From a virus: a stretch of 55,601 nt of DNA. Position numbers and translations under genes: made by a program. The stretch spans positions 1 to 55,601 of IMG/VR virus record IMGVR_UViG_3300050821_007131; one strand, written 5' to 3'. This document shows, piece by piece, positions 17,391 through 26,000 of this stretch. The notes under the pieces were generated by a model. The model saw nothing but the letters and a program-made list of their open reading frames with translations. It ran no database searches and had not been told where the DNA came from. How positions within the stretch are numbered: position 1 is the first letter of the stretch; each line of letters begins with the position of its first letter.

Positions 17391-17816
17391 ATGCCCGGAA
17401 ATACTCCTTTAATAAATGGAACTTCTTATGCTTGGGCAAACATTTCGTTTATCCTCTTCAACGTTCCTGTCGTTGGCATAACTGCGATAAATTACAAACG
17501 CAAACAAAAGAAAGATAACAACTACGGGAAAGGATATCGCCCTGTTGGTCGCGGATACGGGAATGAAGAGTATGAAGGAGATATTGAAGTTTATCTAGAA
17601 ACTTGGCAAGCAATCGTTGCAGCGGCACCCGGTGCAAACCCTTTACAAGTTTCTCCATTCGATATTCCTGTTCTCTTTTCTGGGGATACTGTAGTTGTTA
17701 CGAAACATATTCTAAGATCTGTCGAATTCTTAGAAGATCCAATGGAAAGCAAGCAGGGAGATACGAAGATTCTTTGTAAGATACCGCTAATTATTGGCGA
17801 TATCAATAAACAATAA
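17391..17816 (+). CDS. Tail tube protein
   Basis: A 141-aa protein directly after the sheath, the usual place of the tube subunit. The pattern of an early beta pair, NYKRKQKKDNNYGKGYRPVGRGYG, then EYEGDIEVYLETWQAI, and a C-terminal strand pair is that of small tube proteins that form stacked hexamers inside the sheath. Confidence 0.75.
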   Translation: MPGNTPLINGTSYAWANISFILFNVPVVGITAINYKRKQKKDNNYGKGYRPVGRGYGNEEYEGDIEVYLETWQAIVAAAPGANPLQVSPFDIPVLFSGDTVVVTKHILRSVEFLEDPMESKQGDTKILCKIPLIIGDINKQ

Positions 17817-17832
17817 AAACGACAAAACCAAA

Positions 17833-18237
17833 ATGGAACAACAACTAAAAGAAGAGGAAAAACTATCTCCAACACTGACAGAAGAAGAAATAAAATTCTA
17901 CGAACAAAAAGCTCAAGAAATTGCTCGTAGACTTTCTATTTCTAAGGTCCACCCTGTTGTAACTATCGATGCAGGAACCCTGAAACGTAGAGTGTGCTAT
18001 TTAAAAGAGCCAAGCTACGACACGAAAATTCGTGTTATGGATAAAGCCGCTCAAATTGGCATATGGTCTGCCGGGGAAGAGCTTAGAAAAGCATCTGTAG
18101 TTACAGACGAATCCGATCCAATAACCTACGGAGATACCTATGAGTGCGAACCGTATAAGATTACGTGCGTAGACGAGTGCATGAAGACAGTCAAGCGGAT
18201 GCAGAATCAATTCGGAAAAAAAAATAACGAAATTTGA
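17833..18237 (+). CDS. Tail assembly chaperone, upstream frame (G)
   Basis: The start at 17833 gives a 134-aa protein that begins after the tube gene; an upstream ATG overlapping the tube gene is less likely. It sits between tube and tape measure, the fixed location of the tail assembly chaperone. The end of the frame runs through nine A (18216-18224), and another open frame follows immediately; together they look like a G / G-T frameshift pair as in Mu and lambda. Confidence 0.7.
   Translation: MEQQLKEEEKLSPTLTEEEIKFYEQKAQEIARRLSISKVHPVVTIDAGTLKRRVCYLKEPSYDTKIRVMDKAAQIGIWSAGEELRKASVVTDESDPITYGDTYECEPYKITCVDECMKTVKRMQNQFGKKNNEI
18216..18224 (+). promoter_or_regulatory. Probable -2 ribosomal frameshift site (A9)
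   Basis: A run of nine A sits 13 bases before the stop of the chaperone frame. A -1 shift would meet TAA at once, but a -2 (or +1) shift enters an open frame of 56 codons that ends at 18394, ten bases before the tape measure. Phage Mu also uses -2 shifting at this gene. Confidence 0.6.
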
Positions 18238-18394
18238 AGTAAGTAACGATTCGCCGATGATTGTCAGAATGTCGGCTCTTATTGCATGTGTTCTACACAT
18301 AGAACCCGACACTTTGAGCGAAGAAGAATGGCATCGCGCATGGGGTCGGGTTAAGTTTTTTTTAGAAATTGCTCATAGCGTCGAATTTAAATAA
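18224..18394 (+). CDS. Tail assembly chaperone, frameshift extension (T)
   Basis: Read in the -2/+1 frame after the A9 run, this stretch encodes 56 residues (ITKFEVSNDS, then MSALIACVLHIEP, then EEEWHRAWGRVKFFLEIAHS), helical and acidic like other T domains. It fills the gap before the tape measure exactly. It could also be made alone from the ATG at 18256 (45 residues). The extended protein would bind tape measure and tube to start tail assembly. Confidence 0.6.
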   Translation: MTKFEVSNDSPMIVRMSALIACVLHIEPDTLSEEEWHRAWGRVKFFLEIAHSVEFK

Positions 18395-18403
18395 GAGATT
18401 AAA

Positions 18404-19915
18404 ATGTCCGATAGCAATAAAGTCGTTTATGAATTAGATCTAAGAGACGGATCCTTTCATAAAGTTCTTGATGGCGCAGAACATCATGTAAAGAAATTCG
18501 AAGGAGCATTTGAATCTTTGAAAGAAAGGGGTATTGCGACATTAGAATCTCTTGGATTTGCATTTGGGGCATTTGAAGCAGTAGAATTTATAAAAAGCAG
18601 CAGGGAAGAATACGAAAAACTCGAACAGGCAAATTCTCAATTAGAGGCTGGATTAGAAAGCACTCATCATGCAGCAGGATTGACATTTGAAGACTTGTCT
18701 GAACAAGCCGAAAAATTCTCCAATCATCTAAGATTTACACAAGCAGATGTAGAAAGTATGCAAAGCATCTTGCTAACATTTACGTCTGTAACAAATAAGA
18801 CATTCGAAGGAGCATCTCAAGCTGTTTTAGATATGGCAACGCGCTTGAAAACAGATGCATCGAGCGCTGCACTTCAGCTTGGGAAAGCGTTGCAAGATCC
18901 AGTTGCAGGATTAGGCGCATTACATCGGGTCGGCGTAAATGTTGAGGAATTGAGAAAAAAATTCGTTCATACTACGGATACACTTGCGCGCCAAAAACTA
19001 ATTATTGCCGAATTAAATGAAGAGTTTGGTCATTCTGCTCAAGCTTCAGCGGCCGCAGATAAAGCATTTGCTTTTTCAAAATCAATGGAGCAATTAAAAT
19101 TAATGATAGGACAAGCAGCAATGGCAATTACTGAATTTCTTGCTCCTGCATTAACTTGGTTTGTAAACGCTCTAAAAGAATCAATAAAGTGGATGAAAGA
19201 TCATAAAGATTTATTACAGGCAATTGCGATTGGGGTTGGTGTTGCTATTGTTGCTTGGGGAACTTATGAACTTATCGTGAACGCAGCAGCTATTGCAACA
19301 GGCATTATGACTGCTGCGCAATGGTTACTTAACATAGCAATGGATGCAAATCCAATCGGGTTAATTATAATCGCTCTTGGAGCATTGGTTACAGCGATCG
19401 TTTATGCATATAAGCATTTCGAAACATTTCACGCATTTATTTGGGGATTATGGGCAACGCTTAAAGAATTCGGTTCTATAGTGGTGGATGTGTTTGAAGG
19501 AGTTGCGAAAGTAATTCATGGCGTTGTAACATTCGATTGGAAAGAAATTAAAGAGGGAGGACTACAAGCAATTTCTGCAATCGGCGAATCTGGCGTAAGA
19601 ATGGGGAATGCATTTCAAAAAGGATTCCAAGAAGGAATGAAAGATTTTAAAGAGTCTCATGAAGAAAGCAATAGTCTAGTCCCTAAAGAGAAATTCAAAG
19701 CAAAATCTCTTGGTCAGGGCGCAGCTATTAAAGAACCGAAAACAAAAGCAACCGGGAATAAGAATATTACAATAAATGTAGCGATAAAAGATTTGATTGG
19801 ATCATTTACGACAAATGTTACTAACCTCAAAGAGAGCAATGATCAATTAAGGAGATTAGTTATCGAAACATTAGCAAGTGGAGTAAACGACTTCCAGGTT
19901 GTTGCAGATCATTAA
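18404..19915 (+). CDS. Tail tape measure protein
   Basis: This 503-aa protein has long helical stretches at both ends, a tape-measure-type N-terminal region (KFSNHLRFTQADVESM ... ALQLGKALQDPVAGLGALHRVG) and strongly hydrophobic helices around residues 275-345 that can enter the host membrane. It follows the chaperone pair. From about 1.5 angstrom per residue one expects a short tail of roughly 70-75 nm. It sets tail length and is ejected during infection. Confidence 0.9.
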   Translation: MSDSNKVVYELDLRDGSFHKVLDGAEHHVKKFEGAFESLKERGIATLESLGFAFGAFEAVEFIKSSREEYEKLEQANSQLEAGLESTHHAAGLTFEDLSEQAEKFSNHLRFTQADVESMQSILLTFTSVTNKTFEGASQAVLDMATRLKTDASSAALQLGKALQDPVAGLGALHRVGVNVEELRKKFVHTTDTLARQKLIIAELNEEFGHSAQASAAADKAFAFSKSMEQLKLMIGQAAMAITEFLAPALTWFVNALKESIKWMKDHKDLLQAIAIGVGVAIVAWGTYELIVNAAAIATGIMTAAQWLLNIAMDANPIGLIIIALGALVTAIVYAYKHFETFHAFIWGLWATLKEFGSIVVDVFEGVAKVIHGVVTFDWKEIKEGGLQAISAIGESGVRMGNAFQKGFQEGMKDFKESHEESNSLVPKEKFKAKSLGQGAAIKEPKTKATGNKNITINVAIKDLIGSFTTNVTNLKESNDQLRRLVIETLASGVNDFQVVADH

Positions 19916-19918
19916 AAT

Positions 19919-20563
19919 ATGCCGAGTTTAAATCAAATAGTACAAGTATTTAACCTTCCTCCTTCGATAACAATTTTGACGGACAGACAAGTAATTGCAA
20001 GAGCTCAGAAACTAAAACAAAATTCTGAAGACTTTTCTCTGCCAACACAATCCGGTCAAATCGATTCTCCTCTTGATTATACATCTTCTCTTGGGACATT
20101 AGTATTCTCTAATATTGAATTTCTGCCAGGAACTTATGAAACAAATACAAAAGGAGTATTTAAGTCGTTCGGATCTTCAACAAATGGACCAGATCGATTA
20201 AGATACGAACAAGTGCTTATAACTGTTTCTCAACAGAAATTAATTGTAAAAACTCAAATACAAGGCAGAAATGGATCTGTAAAAGAATATATTGGACTAG
20301 ATGATTATCAAGTACAAGTAAATGGAATTATTACCGGAAATAATGGACATATGCCGATTGATGAAATCTCAGCTTTGCAAAAAATGTGCATAGCTCCAAT
20401 TCCAATCGAAGTTGCAAGCACATATCTCCAATTATTTGGTATCGATTACCTTGTATTAGATAGCTTTGAATTCCCAGAATCTGAGGGAGGATATTCTTAT
20501 CAAAAATTCACTCTTTCTTTTTTCTCAGATACTCAGCAAGAATTAGAATTAATAAACCTCTAA
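19919..20563 (+). CDS. Baseplate/tail protein (DUF6046-like), 214 aa
   Basis: The second half (YIGLDDYQVQVNGIITG, then YLQLFGIDYLVLDSFEFPESEGG) matches a protein type found after the tape measure in many Bacteroidota phages and prophages (DUF6046, from memory). This is the place of the LysM-type or tube-to-hub connector of contractile systems, so a tube/hub adaptor role is likely. It abuts the hub gene with no gap. Confidence 0.6.
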   Translation: MPSLNQIVQVFNLPPSITILTDRQVIARAQKLKQNSEDFSLPTQSGQIDSPLDYTSSLGTLVFSNIEFLPGTYETNTKGVFKSFGSSTNGPDRLRYEQVLITVSQQKLIVKTQIQGRNGSVKEYIGLDDYQVQVNGIITGNNGHMPIDEISALQKMCIAPIPIEVASTYLQLFGIDYLVLDSFEFPESEGGYSYQKFTLSFFSDTQQELELINL

Positions 20564-21769
20564 ATGTTTCGAACAGTTTCAAGCGTTCAAATTCAGCAAG
20601 TTCCTTCGGATCAATGGCCGAATAGGAAAACTTTGCTTAATTTTGATTTCTTGACAAAATACGAAGCAGGAGATTCTTGGAGAGATATGACCAATAAGGG
20701 AAAATTAGTTATACCAAAAAATTTATACTTTCGAGATCAATTCAATAGAAGAAGGCCGCTACATGGAACGAACGTTAATATAGGGGGGTTTAGCAGCAAT
20801 GCGCCGCTGGTATTGAGAGGGGATTCTGTTGTTATGTCTGTTGGATATAAATATTTCGCTAAACGAAACGATCAAAGAGAAACAACAAGTGTTTCTAAGA
20901 TTTTTACTGGATATGTTTCTAAAGTTGGTTCAAAAATTCCGATTGAAATCGAATTAGAGGACAATATGTGGCTTCTAAAGCAGACTCCAGTCGATACAAT
21001 GACATTCACGAAATCTCAGGGATTAAATTCGATATTACAGTATCTTGTTGGAAAGACAAATGCTCAGTTTGGCACCAGCCTTACCACCAATGCACTCACC
21101 GAAACTACGTTTGGAACTTTCCCAATAGGGAATGAAACATGCGCTCAAGTATTGCAAAGACTCCAAAAAACATATGGATTCGAAAGCTATTTCAGAGTTA
21201 ATGAATTAAGATGCGGCTCTATTATTTATATCCCTTCTGAAGCACAACAAAGAACATTTACTTTCCAAGTCGATATAATTGATGATGATAATATCGAATA
21301 TCAAAGAAAAGACGATATAACCCTTTCTGCAATCGCAAGAAACACTATTGTAGAAGAAACCGGCAAGTTTACAAAAGATGGAATAGCAAAAACAAAAAGA
21401 GTTCGATTAGAAGTTTTGGTTTCTTTAAGAGGAGGAAAAACAACAGTAAAACAGATAAATACCGGAGATAAAATTGCTCCAAACGTAGAAGGGGAAAGAC
21501 GTACATTATTTTATCCCGGCGCAACGACCATAGCCCAATTATCTCAACTTGCCATAAACGAACTTCAGAAATATTATTACGATGGACTTAAAGGATATTT
21601 CACAACATTCGCTCTTCCATTTGTAAGAATGGGGGATGATGTAACGCTTATTGATAATATAATGCCAGAAAGGAACGGGACATACAGAGTAAAAGAAGTA
21701 GACTATTCTGGGTCCATATCTGAAGGATTTCGTCAAAAAATTCATCTCGATTTTAAGATAAATGTATAA
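20564..21769 (+). CDS. Baseplate hub protein (late control gpD-like)
   Basis: 401 aa. The central part (VSKIFTGYVSKVGSKIPIEIELEDNMW, then LQRLQKTYGFESYFR) follows the gpD/gp27-type hub fold: barrel domains with ELEDNMWLL-type strands. Position after the DUF6046-like gene and before the spike supports this. The hub trimer would hold the spike at the tube tip. TAATG overlap with the spike gene. Confidence 0.7.
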   Translation: MFRTVSSVQIQQVPSDQWPNRKTLLNFDFLTKYEAGDSWRDMTNKGKLVIPKNLYFRDQFNRRRPLHGTNVNIGGFSSNAPLVLRGDSVVMSVGYKYFAKRNDQRETTSVSKIFTGYVSKVGSKIPIEIELEDNMWLLKQTPVDTMTFTKSQGLNSILQYLVGKTNAQFGTSLTTNALTETTFGTFPIGNETCAQVLQRLQKTYGFESYFRVNELRCGSIIYIPSEAQQRTFTFQVDIIDDDNIEYQRKDDITLSAIARNTIVEETGKFTKDGIAKTKRVRLEVLVSLRGGKTTVKQINTGDKIAPNVEGERRTLFYPGATTIAQLSQLAINELQKYYYDGLKGYFTTFALPFVRMGDDVTLIDNIMPERNGTYRVKEVDYSGSISEGFRQKIHLDFKINV

Positions 21770-22287
21770 TGGGAGAATCAAGAGATATAAGAGAATCTAT
21801 TCAGCATTTAGCAGGAACTCATGAAAATGATATTCTTATTCTTGCAGATGCGATTGTCGATTCTGTTGAAATCGAATCAAGAACTTGCACAGTAACTCTA
21901 ATCGATTCTTCTAAACCAACTCAAAGAGATGATGTCCGTTTATTGCCAAGCATTGATGATGGATTTTTAATTATCCCTGATATTGGGACAACAATTACAA
22001 TAATCTTTAGTACATTCACCGCGCCTGTAATAGTGTCCTATAGCGGTTGGAATAGAGCGATGTTTAATGGAGGAGAACTTGGAGGACTAGCAATTGTTCC
22101 GGTATTGATAAAAAAGATTAATGCATTAGAGAATATGCTTAATGATCTTTCTGAGAAATATAATTCTCATATTCATCCTGTATCCGGGCCTTCAACAGGG
22201 CCAACTACAAGCACAGAAACAATGACAATAACCCCTACCGAACAATCTGAAATCGAAAATACTTCGATAACTCATGGACAATCTTAG
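21769..22287 (+). CDS. Baseplate spike/gpV-like protein
   Basis: 172 aa. After an OB-like N-terminal domain (DAIVDSVEIESRTCTVTLID, then LPSIDDGFLIIPDIG) the end carries NSHIHPVSGPSTGP, an HxH-containing tail as found in spike proteins that bind iron at the tip. It should pierce the host outer membrane. It overlaps the hub gene by one base and the wedge gene by 14. Confidence 0.72.
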   Translation: MGESRDIRESIQHLAGTHENDILILADAIVDSVEIESRTCTVTLIDSSKPTQRDDVRLLPSIDDGFLIIPDIGTTITIIFSTFTAPVIVSYSGWNRAMFNGGELGGLAIVPVLIKKINALENMLNDLSEKYNSHIHPVSGPSTGPTTSTETMTITPTEQSEIENTSITHGQS

Positions 22288-22579
22288 ATTCGATATACAG
22301 CAAGATGACAATGGGCTTATTATTGAAGACCAAGATTTCGTTTGGGATTTAAGCGACGATCAACATATTGAAGATACAATAAATTCTTGGCCCGGCTGGT
22401 GGAAAGAAAATTTTTCCGATGGAGTTGGAGTTTCCGGTTTTTTAAATTCAGATGGACAAGATCAAATTTTATCGAGATTGATAAAAATCGAATTAGAAAG
22501 TGATTTATATGAAGTTCAGAATCCGTCGGTAATTTTTGGAGCAGACGGAACATTGGATATTTCTCCAAATGTAATATAA
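22274..22579 (+). CDS. Baseplate wedge-like protein (gp46/gp25 type), 101 aa
   Basis: A small acidic protein (DNGLIIEDQDFVWDLSDDQHIEDTI ...) placed after the spike, the position of Mu gp46 or gp25-like wedge proteins. The C-terminal half (LIKIELESDLYEVQNPSVIF) is strand-rich as in that family. It overlaps the spike by 14 bases and the next gene by one. Confidence 0.55.
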   Translation: MDNLRFDIQQDDNGLIIEDQDFVWDLSDDQHIEDTINSWPGWWKENFSDGVGVSGFLNSDGQDQILSRLIKIELESDLYEVQNPSVIFGADGTLDISPNVI

Positions 22580-23073
22580 TGGCGATAAAGAATTTTCAGG
22601 CGATAGATAAATCTACAATTTGGGATGTCGTACTAAATACCTACGGCAGTGTTGACCAGATAGTAAAAATTATGCAAGATAATTCTTTCCCAAACGTTAA
22701 TACATATCCGATCAATGGGCAGCAATTTCAATTTGACGATACACTTGTTGAGAATCAAAATAATTTACAATCAAATCTGTCTAATTCCAAATTCTCTACA
22801 AGGGATAGGACAACAACTAATGATTCTATGGCTGTAAAATACGAACAAATCCATGAGACAGATTATACGTCAAATGCAGACGGAACAACCATAATTTCAT
22901 TGCCAGACGAGATTGGAAATAGATTGGTCTTTATTGAAAAAGAAATTAGACCAATCGAATTGATAAATTGGTCATGGAACCAATCATCCGGAATTCTTAC
23001 TTTATTAAATGGGACTACCATTGATAATGGTCAAGTCTTATTCATGATCTTCGCAACTTTAATACAATCGTAA
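22579..23073 (+). CDS. Tail protein, possible baseplate-fibre connector, 164 aa
   Basis: The N-terminal 55 residues (TIWDVVLNTYGSVDQIVKIM) resemble a LysM-like or baseplate-associated pattern often seen in Bacteroidota phage tails; the rest is beta-rich. It lies between the wedge gene and the large tailspike and couples to the latter by a TAATG junction, so it may anchor the fibre. Confidence 0.5.
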   Translation: MAIKNFQAIDKSTIWDVVLNTYGSVDQIVKIMQDNSFPNVNTYPINGQQFQFDDTLVENQNNLQSNLSNSKFSTRDRTTTNDSMAVKYEQIHETDYTSNADGTTIISLPDEIGNRLVFIEKEIRPIELINWSWNQSSGILTLLNGTTIDNGQVLFMIFATLIQS

Positions 23074-26000
23074 TGAAAAAGATTTTATTCTTTCTTACTC
23101 TTTTGGTATCGATCTCCGCTTCTGCTCAATGGACTAAAGTTGCAGGATACTGGGAATTCAAATACTTCGGTTCAGATAGTATGGTTTATGTTCCTGGAGA
23201 TACGATGAGAAATGCATCAGTAAATAGCATTGCAATAAAGAATGGGGTATTTTATTACAAAGCTTCAGCATTTTGGACGCCTATAAGCGGAAGCGGAGGA
23301 ACTCCTTTATGGGGAAATATTCTTCCTTTAGGTGGACTTAATTCTCAAACAGATTTAAGGGATAGCCTGAGAGCAAGACTTAGATTAACAGATACATCTG
23401 GAATGCTTTTGCCATACGCAAGAAATGCAAATGTTATTCATATTTCGGATACTTCTGGAATGTTGCTTCCTTATCTTCGTGTTTCTCAATTTACAAAATC
23501 AAATATCGGACTTGGGAACGTTTCAAATTTTCTGCAAGTAATCAATGCAGGGAATATGAATTCGCAGGCCGCTGGCGCATATTTATCTGTTCCTTCCGTT
23601 GGTTCTGGAATTACGATGTATTTTGCTACTGATTCTCTTCGATGGAGATATAATAATGGTACATCTTGGTTGGATCAAGTTGGCGGGGGCGGATCAAGTT
23701 TCGATAGTTTAACAACACAAGGAGGAGGTTTCCACACTTTTGGATACGATATAACTAAATTTTATCCGCTCTCCTCAAACCCATCCAACTATCTCACCTC
23801 AAATCAATCCATAAGCTTTTCTCCATCAGGAGGAGATGTATCTGGAGGTGTAACTGGAACTACTGTCTTAAACCCAACTTTTACCGTAAATGGAATTAAA
23901 GGAAACGCACTTCCTTCTTTAAGTTCTGGGTATCTTCACTGGAATGGAACAAATTGGGTTTTCGATACTCCAAGTGGCGGTTCCGGGATTACAAGTTTAA
24001 ATACAGACGTTGTAGCAACAGGCCCGGGCGCTGTGGCTGCAACGATTCAGCCAAATGCTGTCACTTACGCTAAAATACAAGCAGCTTCTCAGCAGGCTTT
24101 ATTAGGGGCCACAGCCGCAGGAAATTATTCAGAAATAGTGATTGGATCGAATTTATCTTTGTCTGGATCAACATTAAATGCTGCAAATAGCGGAAATACA
24201 TATTATATATCTTCTTCCGGTTTATCTACTGGCAATGGATCCACTCCAGCTACAGCTATTAATACCGCACGACTAATTACACTTTCTGCTGGTTTTGTTG
24301 GAGGAGAAAGAATACTCTTTAAATCAGGAGGCCGTTTCACAGGGCTTGGGACATTTACCATAAAGAGCGGAACATATGTTGGTATGTATGGAGGAACCGT
24401 AAGACCTCAAATTAGAGGTACTATCCCTTCTACATCTCTAACATGGACACAAAGCGGTACAGTTTGGTCTGCACCCATTACTCAAAGAGTGGCAACATTA
24501 TTTAAGGATAGCTTGCCTCAGCATCCTGCGCAAACGGCTTATTTTACTATTACTTCTAAACCAGATAATTTTCATATTACAGCTACTTCTGCAACAGGGT
24601 TAACATTGACGGGAGGAGCTGAAGTTATTGGAAAAGAATTCAATTTCAGATGGTTTTGGGATACAGTTGTTTCATATAATTCTGGGACAGGAGCTTTTCA
24701 AATTCAATTCGGAAATGTATCGACGGTGAACGAACAGTTCAAAGTATTTAATAATCATAATTTAATTTCTTCTGTTGGAGATTGGGCATGGGAAACAAAC
24801 GGAACAGTATTTTATAAGAGCCCTGGAAATGTAAACCCGAATACATTAAATGTCGAGCTAAGCGTAGATAGTCAAGCAATTCGTATTCCAAATGGAGCAA
24901 GCGATATAACAATCGAGAATATTGATTTCTTTGGTCAAGCGCTGGATGGTATTTATGGAGATACAGCTTCTGCGATTACAATAAGAAACTGTAAATTTAA
25001 AGCGCAGTTTAACGACGGTATCTGTATTCTTGGGACTGTGCATGGGTCTATAATGGAAAATAATACATTTGATTCTGTGTCATGCGATGGGTTAAAATTA
25101 GGAACAACATACAAGAGCTCAATCCTAAGAGATACAATGACTAATATTGGCTTACAATCTCTTCCTCCAATAAATCGAAATGCAACAACAACTCTTAACG
25201 TAAATGATAGGTATCCTTGGCCCTTTAATAAAGAATTGGGTATAGCAGCATACGTAAATCCAAACTCATCTAATAACCTTATAGATGAATGTTCTGCAAG
25301 TAATCTTTCTTATACTGGATTCTTTTTTGCTTCTAATTATTCTATCGCAAGGAATTCGATTGCTCATGATTATTGTATGCGTCAGCAGGATGGCGCAGGG
25401 TTCTATACGTATAGCGATTCCGTCGCCTTGTTCGCAACATTGGGGTGGAAACCTACAAGAGATATAAGATTCATAAATAACTTAGCGTATAATGCGATAG
25501 GAATCGATGAAGGAGGAGCACAGACAAGAGTGGGTGCCGTGGGCATTTATTTTGATCAAGGAACTTATTCCGGATTAGCAGAAGGAAATACTGCATTCAA
25601 TACCGGTCAAGGTATATTTCTTAATGGAGGGACAAAAAATATATCTGTTATTGGAAATCATCTTTATGATGATTCAACGATGGTATATATTTCTGATTGG
25701 GCTTCTCAAAACGGAGGAGACACAACACAAGGAATTATTGTAAATAAGAATGAATTTGGTGATCTATCGCCTAATCAGATAGCCATTACAGTAAGAGATA
25801 ATGATAATGACGCTTCTTATAGTCCATTTTTAAATGGAGGAGATTGCAGTGATAACCATTTTGTTTTTCCTTATGATTCGGTCATAATTTTTCGATCTAC
25901 TGCTGGAGTCGGTAATTTTTTCTACGGTATCGTAGGAGCACAGACGCAATATGGCTTAGGTATCGGACAATTGGATCCATATTGGTTAGGGAGCGCAGCA

